A DNA stretch of 64,000 bases from Candidatus Coatesiibacteriota bacterium. GTDB taxonomy: Bacteria; JAFGND01. Position numbers and translations under genes: made by a program. The stretch covers positions 1 to 64,000 of the forward strand of contig JAFGND010000071.1 of assembly GCA_016927185.1 (NCBI GenBank). Reading direction: 5' to 3'. Within the stretch, counting starts at the first letter, position 1; every line of letters begins with the position of its first letter. The notes below the pieces were generated by a model, which was not told the origin of the DNA, made no database searches, and worked only from the letters and a program-made list of their open reading frames with translations. Below, piece by piece: positions 25,586 through 34,481 of the stretch.

Positions 25586-28500
25586 TTATTGTTGAATTCT
25601 GCGTTTCCAATAGATATAATCTTCCTCAATACCGGTTCCACCTATATTATAAGAAACAAGTCCAAGAGCTGTCATTACCATTATCCTTGCTCCATCAGGG
25701 CCTATTGATAGAGAAGGTGGTGAAGGAACACCGCTTCCGATGACTTCACCTATCTTGTTGGCAGTTCCCAGTTTGCCTGAACCAGTCTGGAAATCAAGTC
25801 CGTACAACCTGGCAATACCAGCACCTTTAGTACAGGTTGTAATATTGTCAGGAGTATATGTTGTAAAATATACTACTCCGTTGAATACTATTGCCTTGCC
25901 GAGGACTTTTTCTCCCTTATGCTTTGAATTGGTTTCTCCAGTTATTGCCTTGAACATGTATCTCCAGCCATTTGCATTAGCTGCTCCGGCATTTCCGAGA
26001 CTTGATTCAGCTATAACTGTATTTGCGTTATAACGAGTAATGACATCTTTTATAGCATAGAAGTAATTCTGTCTTAATGTGTCTAGTGGATCTTCCTTGT
26101 CTCCTGAACCCAGGTAACCCCAGAGTTCTGTGTTGGAATTGTTATCAAACGCAAATGTTGGTGAGAAATAAAGATAACGATATTGATCATCAACAGTGAA
26201 TATTTTCTTTCCAGTCCAGTTGGATACAGTAGTGCTATCCGAGCAATTAAACATGTATACTACTGAATTGGGATAGGATCCTGATACCATGAAGCCATTT
26301 CCACCAAGTCCTGTTGCTGATACCCATCTTACTCTTATCAATCCATCTACATCCATTACTGTACTGAAGGCAGAAGGAGATGCTACCATATAATGATCTG
26401 TTGGAATGGTAGTAGCCCATACCTTGTCTTCAGGAACCCAGATACCAAGGTATTTTCCCTTTGTTGAATCAGCTTTTGAAGGATATGGGAAACCAAATCC
26501 CATTGCTGCAACCCATGGCTTGATATTCTTGTTAACTGTATTGAATATTGTTGCCTCTGACCATGTATGTCCCATCTTGGCATGAGTAAATGAATATGGG
26601 GCTGTCGGGCAGGTTGTTGGGTATGAAAGTTCCAGTTGTGTATAATATGTCCCGTTTTCAGTTCTGCTGTTTCCATTACCAATTCCCATTCCAACAATAG
26701 CCATTGTATGCCAGCCTTTATGAGTGACATTTGTTGAATCGGATACGAATCTTATATCAGCAGCTGACGGACTTCCATCCATATAGTAGAAGTGGCGTCT
26801 TGGTGAAGCTGCAATTTTTTGCAGATCCCTGAGTGTTGGATTAGGTGCAAGACCCCAGGCTTCGTTTCCCTCGCTTGCTCCGCTTGCATATATCCCGCGG
26901 AACCAGCCATCATTAGCTCCGAACACAAGTGTTTTTACACGAGTTTTCTTTACATTGTTATAGAAATCATAATAGCCGGGACCGAAATAATAAAGGCCGC
27001 CTACTCCAAGCAGGACAGGGCTTGAATGGAAGATATCTCCCAGCTTTTCCTGTCTTCCAGTTCCACCAACTGAAAGTGTTGGATTACCGCGTTGAAATTC
27101 ATATATTGAATCTCTTCTTGCAGTGTTTGAAACATTAAGATCTGTTGTAGTTACTGAGCTCCATGGATTTCTCGTGTGTGCTGAGGTTTCATAATAAAGA
27201 TTTCTTGATGCATAATTCATGGTTCTCAAATTATCATGGAGATCCCAGAGAGTATCAACAACTTCTCCCAATGTATTCAATCTTGTGCAGTAGAGATGGC
27301 CTTTCCAGAATTCACCCATTGAAGGTATGAAATTGGCAAAATATGCAAGACTATCAGAGTCTGTTACACGAACGGTAGGTACTGATGCAACTGAGAATGA
27401 ATATGCTGTAGAGTCAAGCATCTGGAATATCTTCTCCAGTGAGTCAAGCAGTTCTTCCCTGCTGGTTGCTGCATAAGCATGATTTGTTCCACCCGCTTGA
27501 GCCATTGCATCTAGTTCCATTTTTAATGCATTATCTGCAGTAAATCCTACAACATAGGTTTTTATGTCATGAATCCCGTAGGAAGTGCTTGTATTTCTCA
27601 TTGAAGCAATTGTTGGTTTGGGATCACCGCAGTTATTCCATACTCCATCTGTAAGGAGGAATACGAAATACTTTCTGCAGACTGCATATCCAGCAGGACC
27701 ATCTTTGTAGTTGATTTCACGAATATAGTAATTCTTGACAGAGTCAAATGCGCATTTTGTTGGGGTTCCACCAATTGCAACAAATTCTCCATCCAGATAC
27801 CATACTCCTCCACTTTCATATATATCTTCAAACTGGTTATTCAAGTATGTGAGTGCTTCACTTTGATCATCTGAAACATCAGTATATTTTATGGCACTGT
27901 TATAACCCTGGGTATATGTCAACCAGTATTGAACATAATATGCCCAATCACCGCTTTGATAAGGTCTCGGGAATTTATACTTGGCATAATAATTAGCGCC
28001 TGATGTATAGATATCTCTTTTAACTGGCTGATAGTAGCTTTCTATTGTGTACGAGTAATTATATAATCCAAATCCCCATAATCCTAAGCGAAGATTCTTT
28101 GTTGTAGAAAGAACATAATGCATGACATCCTTGCAGATGTACAAACGACTATCTGTTGGCCAGCAAGCTTCAGAATCTGATTTATCTTCTCCACGTGAAG
28201 TTACATATCCAGAAGACCAGCCACCACTATAATCAATCCTTACAGTATGGCAATAGTCTATTGCATCAGTATTTGTTAAGTCATTCCAGGTTTCAAGTCC
28301 CATAAATCCAAAGTAGTCATAATTATAATTGGTTTGATTTGGATATCCAGGTCTCCAGGATTTCAATCCTACTCCCATGCACATACATCCATAACTATCG
28401 CAATAAGCTCCAAAATCTCCTCCGTATGACCAGTTTTTCCATCTTGCCCTGTAGGTATTTGATGATTGATGGACATCCCACATCATACTTCCTGAAGTAT

Positions 28501-28615
28501 CGAGTATTATTATTACATCAGACTTTACTGATGAAGTAAACAAGTTTTCATCATCCGCATATAATCCGCCAACCATAAGGAAGGCAAACATTGTTATAAT
28601 TAATATCTTTTTCAT
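25586..28615 (-). CDS. PilY1-like type IV pilus tip/biogenesis protein
   Basis: 1009 residues from ATG 28615; the GTG three codons upstream is part of the Shine-Dalgarno GGGAGGTG. Signal peptide to about residue 20. A von Willebrand A domain starts with the MIDAS motif DTSGSM (39-44) and includes FLLTDGVWNNCGDP. The C-terminal half is a PilC/PilY1 beta-propeller: VKTLVFGANDGWFRGIYA, FYYMDGSPSAADIRFV and ATIFNTVNKNIKPWVAA. In the family it supports pilus extension, adhesion and surface sensing. It is the last gene of the minor-pilin operon and has no sorting domain. Confidence 0.92.
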   Translation of the reverse strand: MKKILIITMFAFLMVGGLYADDENLFTSSVKSDVIIILDTSGSMMWDVHQSSNTYRARWKNWSYGGDFGAYCDSYGCMCMGVGLKSWRPGYPNQTNYNYDYFGFMGLETWNDLTNTDAIDYCHTVRIDYSGGWSSGYVTSRGEDKSDSEACWPTDSRLYICKDVMHYVLSTTKNLRLGLWGFGLYNYSYTIESYYQPVKRDIYTSGANYYAKYKFPRPYQSGDWAYYVQYWLTYTQGYNSAIKYTDVSDDQSEALTYLNNQFEDIYESGGVWYLDGEFVAIGGTPTKCAFDSVKNYYIREINYKDGPAGYAVCRKYFVFLLTDGVWNNCGDPKPTIASMRNTSTSYGIHDIKTYVVGFTADNALKMELDAMAQAGGTNHAYAATSREELLDSLEKIFQMLDSTAYSFSVASVPTVRVTDSDSLAYFANFIPSMGEFWKGHLYCTRLNTLGEVVDTLWDLHDNLRTMNYASRNLYYETSAHTRNPWSSVTTTDLNVSNTARRDSIYEFQRGNPTLSVGGTGRQEKLGDIFHSSPVLLGVGGLYYFGPGYYDFYNNVKKTRVKTLVFGANDGWFRGIYASGASEGNEAWGLAPNPTLRDLQKIAASPRRHFYYMDGSPSAADIRFVSDSTNVTHKGWHTMAIVGMGIGNGNSRTENGTYYTQLELSYPTTCPTAPYSFTHAKMGHTWSEATIFNTVNKNIKPWVAAMGFGFPYPSKADSTKGKYLGIWVPEDKVWATTIPTDHYMVASPSAFSTVMDVDGLIRVRWVSATGLGGNGFMVSGSYPNSVVYMFNCSDSTTVSNWTGKKIFTVDDQYRYLYFSPTFAFDNNSNTELWGYLGSGDKEDPLDTLRQNYFYAIKDVITRYNANTVIAESSLGNAGAANANGWRYMFKAITGETNSKHKGEKVLGKAIVFNGVVYFTTYTPDNITTCTKGAGIARLYGLDFQTGSGKLGTANKIGEVIGSGVPSPPSLSIGPDGARIMVMTALGLVSYNIGGTGIEEDYIYWKRRIQQ

Positions 28616-28630
28616 TTCTTTCACCTCCCT

Positions 28631-29197
28631 CTAGTGTTCCAGGTTTGTATACATACGCCTAACAGGCATTGGATCGAACATTGCCCAGCCATTTGAATTG
28701 TATATTATTACTTTAGCTTCTGGCTGAGGTTTGTCATTTCCATATCCTGGCATTGCTGATGTAACTTCAATTGTTACACTTCCATTAGATGGCAAAAGGA
28801 ATTTTCCATCTTTTGGAGATCTTACTATTCTATCCCATCTTACAATTTTCAAATCATTATATCCTTTGTTTATTATTTCATAAACAAAAGTAAATGAATA
28901 TTCATTCCAGTTAACACTTTTCACTCTATAGTAAAGACCTTGAAGTATTGCTGGATTATAAGGAGAAGCTGTCAAATTATATCCATTTACAAGTGGATTG
29001 CTTAATGTTTTTACGTATCTTGGTAAACCATTATATGCATGAATTGCCTTGTCATATAAGGAATATTCTGATACAATACCAGTCTTGTTTTTTTCTGTAG
29101 TCAGGAAACCTTCAAAGCTAATTTGTGAAACTGTTCCTTTAGCAAGTATTATCCCTGTAAGAAACAAGACTGTAATTATCAAAACTAGTTTTTTCAT
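28631..29197 (-). CDS. Exported protein of the minor-pilin operon, unknown family
   Basis: 188 residues from ATG 29197, placed 7 nt after GGAGG. A typical signal peptide (KKLVLIITVLFLTGIILA|KG) precedes a beta-rich domain (SQISFEGFLTTEKNK ... NWNEYSFTFVYEIINKGYNDLKIVRW ... NGSVTIEVTSAMPG). It lacks the GFTLxE prepilin motif, so it is not a pilin. Its place between the PilX-like gene and pilY1 is not part of the classic fimU-pilV-pilW-pilX-pilY1 order. A role in PilY1 presentation or pilus-tip assembly is inferred from context only. Confidence 0.65.
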   Translation of the reverse strand: MKKLVLIITVLFLTGIILAKGTVSQISFEGFLTTEKNKTGIVSEYSLYDKAIHAYNGLPRYVKTLSNPLVNGYNLTASPYNPAILQGLYYRVKSVNWNEYSFTFVYEIINKGYNDLKIVRWDRIVRSPKDGKFLLPSNGSVTIEVTSAMPGYGNDKPQPEAKVIIYNSNGWAMFDPMPVRRMYTNLEH

Positions 29198-29215
29198 CTT
29201 TCTCACCTCCATCAA

Positions 29216-29653
29216 CTAATATCCGGTACCTGCAGGAACCGGGCCGAAACTAATTTGTGCTTCTATTCTATCTGTTTTCCCTGCGTAAGTTCCAACAGAA
29301 GTAAAACTGTAATCAACAAATATAAATGGTTTTGAAGTACCTCCAACATCGATTGAATAACCTGCTGCAAATCTTGAGGATTTTCTTATGTTTTCAACAG
29401 AAAAGCTTCTTCCATTTCCCAAATCAATAGCTGAAATTGAATTCCCAATCATTGCATTACTGCTAATGAGAGCATACATATATTCAGCTCCTGCATCTGC
29501 AGCATTGAAAAATACAAGTTTGTTTTTGTCTACTGCCGTGACTTTTGTATCTGCCCTTGTCATCAACATAGCAGCTGCAATAATAACTCCCATGAAGAAC
29601 ATTATTACTACTGCCAATACGAGACCGGCTGCACCTTTTTGATTAAGCTTCAT
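29216..29653 (-). CDS. PilX-like minor pilin/pilus assembly protein
   Basis: 145 residues. The N-terminus NQKGAAGLVLAVVIMFFMGVIIAAAML has the PilX type of hydrophobic helix after Gly, with the glutamate at +5 missing. AADAGAEYMYALISSNA matches the helical start of PilX-N proteins. It is expected to sit in the priming complex of the pilus with PilV/PilW-like proteins. Spacing and ribosome site (GGAGG, 6 nt before ATG) are normal. Confidence 0.78.
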   Translation of the reverse strand: MKLNQKGAAGLVLAVVIMFFMGVIIAAAMLMTRADTKVTAVDKNKLVFFNAADAGAEYMYALISSNAMIGNSISAIDLGNGRSFSVENIRKSSRFAAGYSIDVGGTSKPFIFVDYSFTSVGTYAGKTDRIEAQISFGPVPAGTGY

Positions 29654-29664
29654 TATTCACCTCC

Positions 29665-30273
29665 CTATCTTCTTACCCTGAGTGAAACAGAAGCATCCCA
29701 TGGACCATACTGATAAACAGATGCTGATCCTTTACCATATTTTCTGTCAGAAGTAAGCGTTAAGGTAACATCAATTCTTGCTATCCTTGCCCTGTTTGTG
29801 CTATCTACCGGAGTAGCAAGAAGAGTTCCATTCTCATCATAATAAGTTAATCTGAATCTCTGGACTTTATCATAGAATTCTCTATCTCCACCAATAGAGT
29901 CAAATCTTACTCCTCTTAGAGAATTACCACTCTTGTAGTATCTGAAATATTCTCTAGCGGGATCGTATGCTCCATTTCCGAATGGAGGATTTATATTCTG
30001 GGGATCAATGTCAGCAGTGAATACAATATTGGAAGTATCTGCAACTCTTATTTGAAAGGCATTGCTTCCACGAGGATTCATTGCTGCAATTCTTAAGTCC
30101 TCAATAATAATATCAAAAATAATCCTTGAATTCTGCTTTGTATGCATAGCGTTTTTCTCAGAAACATGTCCATCCTGGTTTACAATAAAAAACCTTGTAA
30201 CCATTCCTACAATCAAAGTCATTATCGTAATCGCAATGACCAATTCAACGAGGGTGAATCCTTTCTTATTCAT
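29665..30273 (-). CDS. PilW-like minor pilin
   Basis: 202 residues with a class III prepilin signal MNKKG|FTLVELVIAITIMTLIVGM (cleavage after Gly5, Glu at +5). The body has the PilW-type pattern: RIIFDIIIEDLRIAAMNPRG early and a late beta-strand region (RIARIDVTLTLTSDRKYG). Third in transcription order after FimT-like and PilV-like. Likely part of the minor-pilin complex that primes type IV pili and carries PilY1. Confidence 0.82.
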   Translation of the reverse strand: MNKKGFTLVELVIAITIMTLIVGMVTRFFIVNQDGHVSEKNAMHTKQNSRIIFDIIIEDLRIAAMNPRGSNAFQIRVADTSNIVFTADIDPQNINPPFGNGAYDPAREYFRYYKSGNSLRGVRFDSIGGDREFYDKVQRFRLTYYDENGTLLATPVDSTNRARIARIDVTLTLTSDRKYGKGSASVYQYGPWDASVSLRVRR

Positions 30274-30274
30274 T

Positions 30275-30652
30275 TCACAGCCTCCTTGAAATTAAAGTTG
30301 TTACTCTCAAAGTATCTGCTGGCATGTTCTCCACTTTCCATACTAATGTGAATAAAACATGCTTTACATTCCTTTGACCATTCCAGTTGACTGTAACTAC
30401 TCTTGTTACATTAAAACCGCTTTCAGTAAAATTGTAAGTATTGTTTGAAGTAGGTAAATAATTGTAACCCTGAGCAATTGTTCTTTCAACTATTCTTCTC
30501 GAAACCATAGTAGCTTCGCCCATTCTTGTAGATTTTGTATCAGCTTTAATAGATATAATTCTTGCCTGGCCCAGAGCTAATATGCCGACCACGAATAAAA
30601 CGCAGACCGCCATAAGCTCAACCAGTGTAAAACCTTTATTTTTGTTTTTCAT
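30275..30652 (-). CDS. PilV-like minor pilin
   Basis: 125 residues with prepilin signal KNKG|FTLVELMAVCVLFVVGILALGQA. The short globular part (MVSRRIVERTIAQGYN, FTESGFNVTRVVTVNW, NVKHVLFTLVWK) is of PilV type. It ends 1 nt before the PilW-like start, indicating coupling. Confidence 0.82.
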   Translation of the reverse strand: MKNKNKGFTLVELMAVCVLFVVGILALGQARIISIKADTKSTRMGEATMVSRRIVERTIAQGYNYLPTSNNTYNFTESGFNVTRVVTVNWNGQRNVKHVLFTLVWKVENMPADTLRVTTLISRRL

Positions 30653-30662
30653 ACGCTTCCTC

Positions 30663-31097
30663 CTATAGCTTTTTTATCGTCCCTATAGGGGAGATTACTA
30701 AAGTAAGTGTTCTTGATGTTCCCATGTCAGTTATTGTAATATTGGGAGGATTGAATCCATTTCCATCATCAGCTGCTCCATTAGTGTTAAAACGAACTGT
30801 ATCTGGAAATGATGGGGTAAGTTCAGGTGGTATACTTGTTTTTCCTAAAGTATCATGCCATGCTAAAGCTGCATCACGATATTGAATCCAGATCTGTGAA
30901 GTTGACCAGACAGTCCTGTAAAACTGGTTATTAAGTTGTGCCTGCGTCCTTGCTTCAAGAAGTTTTTGCCTGAACAACTCTTCTCCTTGATCCAGTTTGT
31001 CTCTTGCTCCCATTCTGGGTGCCACAATAGCTGTTATAATTCCCATTATCACAATAACTAGCATTAGTTCAGTTAAAGTGAAACCCTTGTTATTCAT
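30663..31097 (-). CDS. FimT/GspH-like minor pilin
   Basis: 144 residues from ATG 31097, after AGGAAGGGGG; upstream in-frame codons lack a site and would bury the signal. Prepilin signal MNNKG|FTLTELMLVIVIMGIITAIVAP is followed by FRQKLLEARTQAQLNNQFY, as in FimT/GspH proteins, and a beta-rich C-terminus. First gene of the pilus operon. The 236-bp leader region (31098-31333) has TATAAT-like sequence on the minus strand but no convincing -35. Confidence 0.85.
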   Translation of the reverse strand: MNNKGFTLTELMLVIVIMGIITAIVAPRMGARDKLDQGEELFRQKLLEARTQAQLNNQFYRTVWSTSQIWIQYRDAALAWHDTLGKTSIPPELTPSFPDTVRFNTNGAADDGNGFNPPNITITDMGTSRTLTLVISPIGTIKKL

Positions 31098-31333
31098 TAT
31101 AACCCCCTTCCTGATTTTATTTTTAAGTAACTCTTTACACATTTGAACATTCCCTTCTAAAATAATACCGTTTCTATTCATCGTAATCATGTGCTTTAAA
31201 GAAATGTATTATATTTACAATAATATAATAGCAAAAATTATACCATTTAGTAATTGCTTTATGGAGCGGTTTGCAGTATTCTTTTTGAAACTATTCTGAA
31301 TTGTATATAAAAGAGCTCACTAAATATATGTAA

Positions 31334-32200
31334 TCATTTACCCACATTATCTAAGTAGTTGATAGGCTTATACTTTTTAACAAGCTTGTTAATCAGCTCC
31401 TTCTCGCATTTTGAAATATAATTAGAGATCAGCTCTTTCTCAATTTGAGGCTTAATTATTTCAAATGGAATCATTTCTCCCTTTTTCTTGAAGTCAGCAA
31501 GTTTTATTATCAGAAAGCCATTTAATATCGGTGCCGGTTCAGAAAGCAATTCACCTTTTGACAGAGCTTTAATTTTTGTTGAAAGCTCTTTTCCATAAGT
31601 ATCATCTAGCTTTGCAGAATCCATAAGACCCTGGTCTCCTCCATTTTCTGCTGCCTTTTTGTCATCTGGGGCTGTTTTTGCTATCTTTGAAAAATCCTCT
31701 CCAGCTTTTATTTTAGCAATAGAATTTTTTGCTTCTGCTTCAGTTTTATAAAAGATCTGCATCACTCTATAGGCATCTTCAGGAATTGAGAACTTGTCTT
31801 TCCTTTTCATATAATAACCCTTGGTTTCTTCTTCGGAAGGCTTGTATAAGGAGATTTTATATTTTACATAATTTGCTGCATAGTCTGCATCTTCCTTCAT
31901 CAGTATCTGGAAGCGATTTTTTACATCTCTTGGAAACGAATCGTTCTTTGCTTCAAGTCTAATTAATTGTATGGCAATCCATTCATCAACCATTTGCCTC
32001 TTATTCAATGGTTTCATTTCCAGATATTCTTTTTCCGGAATAACAGCTTTCAACATGTTTTCAGTCAGAATTCTGTCTCCTACCTGAGCAAGTTTTTCTC
32101 CTCCCATTTCTTTAGTAATTTTCTTGAATTCGTCACTTTGATCTGACTTGCATGAAACAAGTAACAGGGGAAGTAATATGAAAACAAGTAAATATCTCAT
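31334..32200 (-). CDS. Parvulin-type peptidyl-prolyl isomerase lipoprotein
   Basis: 288 residues from ATG 32200. Lipobox LLLVSC (Cys17). A helical SurA/PrsA-like N-terminal region is followed by a parvulin domain (YRVMQIFYKTEAEAKNSIAKI, GEDFSKIAKTAPDD, NGGDQGLMD, ALSKGELLSEPAPILNGFLIIKL) and a helical C-terminus (IKPQIEKELISNYIS). The usual catalytic parvulin His positions are changed (RVMQIFY in place of RASHIL), so it may act mainly as a chaperone. It overlaps the DUF1573 gene by 4 nt (ATGA). Confidence 0.85.
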   Translation of the reverse strand: MRYLLVFILLPLLLVSCKSDQSDEFKKITKEMGGEKLAQVGDRILTENMLKAVIPEKEYLEMKPLNKRQMVDEWIAIQLIRLEAKNDSFPRDVKNRFQILMKEDADYAANYVKYKISLYKPSEEETKGYYMKRKDKFSIPEDAYRVMQIFYKTEAEAKNSIAKIKAGEDFSKIAKTAPDDKKAAENGGDQGLMDSAKLDDTYGKELSTKIKALSKGELLSEPAPILNGFLIIKLADFKKKGEMIPFEIIKPQIEKELISNYISKCEKELINKLVKKYKPINYLDNVGK

Positions 32201-32583
32201 TTTATTATCTCTCCTCTTACGAAAATTGAACATATTTCGTTTTCCGGTATATTAGTATGAATATAGATTTTTTTCAGGAATACAGGTTCAAGATCTTCAG
32301 TAATAACAGTTAACCTGAATACTCCTTTCTTCATTCCAGCAACTAAAAGGGGAGTTATCATTCTTATCTTGAAGCATGGACATGTACTTCTTATGTCACT
32401 TATTTCCAGGTCCTTATCACCTGGATTTGTGAAAATGACATTGATGCTTCTAGAGCCCCCATCTTTTATTTTCCCGATATCCAGAGTGTCAGCAAAAACA
32501 GTACATCCAGTTGTAGATGCAAGTTCAATACCAGGCGCTGAATATATGCTCATGTTTAGGAAAAACAGAAAATAAAAGAGCAC
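32197..32583 (-). CDS. Exported DUF1573-like protein
   Basis: 128 residues; GTG start overlaps the preceding stop by one base. The signal-like N-terminus (MLFYFLFFLNMSIYSA) is followed by a DUF1573-type Ig-like domain: FADTLDIGKIKDGGSRSINVIFTN, ISDIRSTCPCFKIR (the family usually has TSCGCT) and HTNIPE. Such domains are common in exported proteins of FCB bacteria. Translationally coupled to the PPIase lipoprotein. Function unknown. Confidence 0.75.
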   Translation of the reverse strand: MLFYFLFFLNMSIYSAPGIELASTTGCTVFADTLDIGKIKDGGSRSINVIFTNPGDKDLEISDIRSTCPCFKIRMITPLLVAGMKKGVFRLTVITEDLEPVFLKKIYIHTNIPENEICSIFVRGEIIK

Positions 32584-34328
32584 TAATCCTCCTCGTAAAA
32601 TGTTGGTAATGGTGGAAGACCAATATATTCTGCAAATGCCTGCAGCTTGTTTACATCTGAATAAAGCAAATCCCTCTTGCTGATTATTTTCATGGAATTA
32701 TCTTCAAATCCAGACTGTGAGAATATCCAGCATTGTTCGATATTTTCATAACCATATGCCTCAGAGATAACTTCAACATCTCTCAAGAATCTTTCAACCT
32801 CACCTTTTGAAATCGGTTCTTTACTGTACTTGTATTCAAAAAACCAAGCAAATTTCGTACCATTATGTATATATTCACCGATTATATCTACTTCATAAGT
32901 GTCTTCAAGAAAGCCATTGATATCACCTCTGTAATGAATTTTTTCGAAAGGAGGTAAATATATTTCCTTATCAATTCCGAAAAAGTCTTTGCCATTTTTA
33001 ATACTTCTTCTTTCAGCAGGTATATCAGAAAATGAACTGAAAATATGATAGAACATAAAAACTATCACATTTCCATTAAATCTCATGCTTTGTGCCTGGA
33101 ATTGATAGAAATTGACTCTCAGGAAATTTGTTATTTCTTCAATCTTGGGTAGATTCTTCTTGAAGTTGAGGTATTCAATATAAAATCTGAATAGCTTGTC
33201 TTGTGAAATATTGAATACCTCCATAAATGCATCAGCTGGAGAAACAAGATCCAATCTAATAAGGTTTTCTATTAATATTTCAAATTCAGCATGCTTTATT
33301 TCAGAAGTATCATTTTCAAATATCAGTTCTTTTAAATAGCTCCTATTGAATCTGCATACTTCACTGTGCTGTATTGTATCAATAAATGATAGTATTTTGT
33401 TAATTGTTGATTTGTCATTAATCAAGGAGAGCTTTGAATCCCAGAATCGTCTTATGTTAGTATCTTCCTTCTGGAAGAACTGAATGAAGATATTTTCCAG
33501 TTTCTTTTCTTCACTTGCATCAAGAGGAAACCAGCAAGCCATTTCCTTAATCAGGTTATCAAGATAGAAAGGAATACCATTTGATAGTTCCTTAACCACT
33601 GCTTTCAGGGCAAATTGCTCCCTATTACAAGGAAGTGTTTTATTAAAATACTCTTCAACATCTCTTTCTTCAACAAGTCCAAGATGATAATAGTAGAAGA
33701 AATTTCTTATCATATAATTTTCTAAAGTGGAATCAGTATTAGAAGGATTTATTGTTAATATTATTATCCCAATTTCATTCAGGGGAGTTAAAACCGTGTT
33801 AATTAGGTTTAAAATAGTGATGCCATTATCAAATGAAATCCTTGATAATCTTGCCGGATTATCTATGAAGAAAAGATAGTCATTCTTCTTGTTAGCGATA
33901 AGAAGGTTCAGGATTTCACTCCATATATCAATGAAGTTAAAATCCTTGCTGTTTATCTTCCTGTAAATAATCTCTATTTCCTTTTTAATGAATGTGTCTT
34001 CAGGCTGGCTATAAAGGAAAGTCAGGTTTCCAGCTTTATAACTGTCTTCCTTTGAAGAGTATATAATTGATTTCAGAAGTACTCTAAGTAGTTCATTGCC
34101 ATCAAAGTATACCTTCGCATCTCTTCTGGCAGCAAACAGGACATCAATATTGAAATATACTGGATAGTATTTGCTGTTTTGGCTGACTTGTGAGTAATGA
34201 GCCAGATAATAAAGAAAGTGGCTTTTCCCAATAAATGATGGACCGTAAATAGCAAATCCCTTTCTAGCCTGATCTAGCAAATTGAAAAATTCTTTTGCTT
34301 CATTTAATCGAATAGGAAGGTAATCCAC
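32583..34328 (-). CDS. P-loop ATPase with C-terminal PD-(D/E)XK nuclease-like domain
   Basis: 581 residues, GTG start after GGAGAAAAG. Walker A is GPSFIGKS (29-36); YLFFIDNPARLS is the likely Walker B. A helical/winged-helix middle follows. The last 100 residues hold EVD (479-481) and EYK (498-500), the D-(x16)-ExK pattern of a PD-(D/E)XK nuclease, then IEQCWIFSQSGF. The overall plan resembles archaeal-type ATPase/DUF234 proteins, which are often mobile. No toxin, methylase or defence partner is adjacent; it is coupled to two exported-protein genes. Confidence 0.65.
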   Translation of the reverse strand: MDYLPIRLNEAKEFFNLLDQARKGFAIYGPSFIGKSHFLYYLAHYSQVSQNSKYYPVYFNIDVLFAARRDAKVYFDGNELLRVLLKSIIYSSKEDSYKAGNLTFLYSQPEDTFIKKEIEIIYRKINSKDFNFIDIWSEILNLLIANKKNDYLFFIDNPARLSRISFDNGITILNLINTVLTPLNEIGIIILTINPSNTDSTLENYMIRNFFYYYHLGLVEERDVEEYFNKTLPCNREQFALKAVVKELSNGIPFYLDNLIKEMACWFPLDASEEKKLENIFIQFFQKEDTNIRRFWDSKLSLINDKSTINKILSFIDTIQHSEVCRFNRSYLKELIFENDTSEIKHAEFEILIENLIRLDLVSPADAFMEVFNISQDKLFRFYIEYLNFKKNLPKIEEITNFLRVNFYQFQAQSMRFNGNVIVFMFYHIFSSFSDIPAERRSIKNGKDFFGIDKEIYLPPFEKIHYRGDINGFLEDTYEVDIIGEYIHNGTKFAWFFEYKYSKEPISKGEVERFLRDVEVISEAYGYENIEQCWIFSQSGFEDNSMKIISKRDLLYSDVNKLQAFAEYIGLPPLPTFYEED

Positions 34329-34359
34329 TTACTTTTCTCCATTAAAATTTTCATAAACG

Positions 34360-34387
34360 TGTTTATTGCCAGGCGTTGTAGTGTCAA
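34360..34387 (-). promoter_or_regulatory. Weak promoter candidate upstream of the ATPase operon
   Basis: On the minus strand TTGACA (plus 34382-34387), a 16-bp spacer, then TAAACA (plus 34360-34365). The -35 is perfect and the -10 is poor. It lies about 35 bp before the GTG start. Confidence 0.3.
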
Positions 34388-34447
34388 GAATTAAGTATCA
34401 GGTTTTTTCTGTCCTATTGTTTGATTATTAATATCAGATAGTAATAC

Positions 34448-34472
34448 TCGAGGGAGCAAAAAGCTCCCCCGA
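34448..34472 (-). terminator. Terminator-like hairpin after transketolase
   Basis: TCGAGGGAGC and GCTCCCCCGA pair with one mismatch around loop AAAAA, directly beyond the transketolase stop. The T-tract on the minus strand is weak, so termination may be partial. Confidence 0.6.
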
Positions 34473-34481
34473 ATTTCATGA

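Noticed and set aside
25740-26033. Plus-strand open frame inside the PilY1 gene
   Set aside because: It is a shadow of the coding strand, with no ribosome site and no recognisable protein; PilY1 is clear on the minus strand.
31255-31290. A sigma-54 promoter (TGGAGCGGTTTGCA-like) near the pilin operon
   Set aside because: Spacing between GG and GC is 8 rather than 10 bases, and it points away from the pilin genes.
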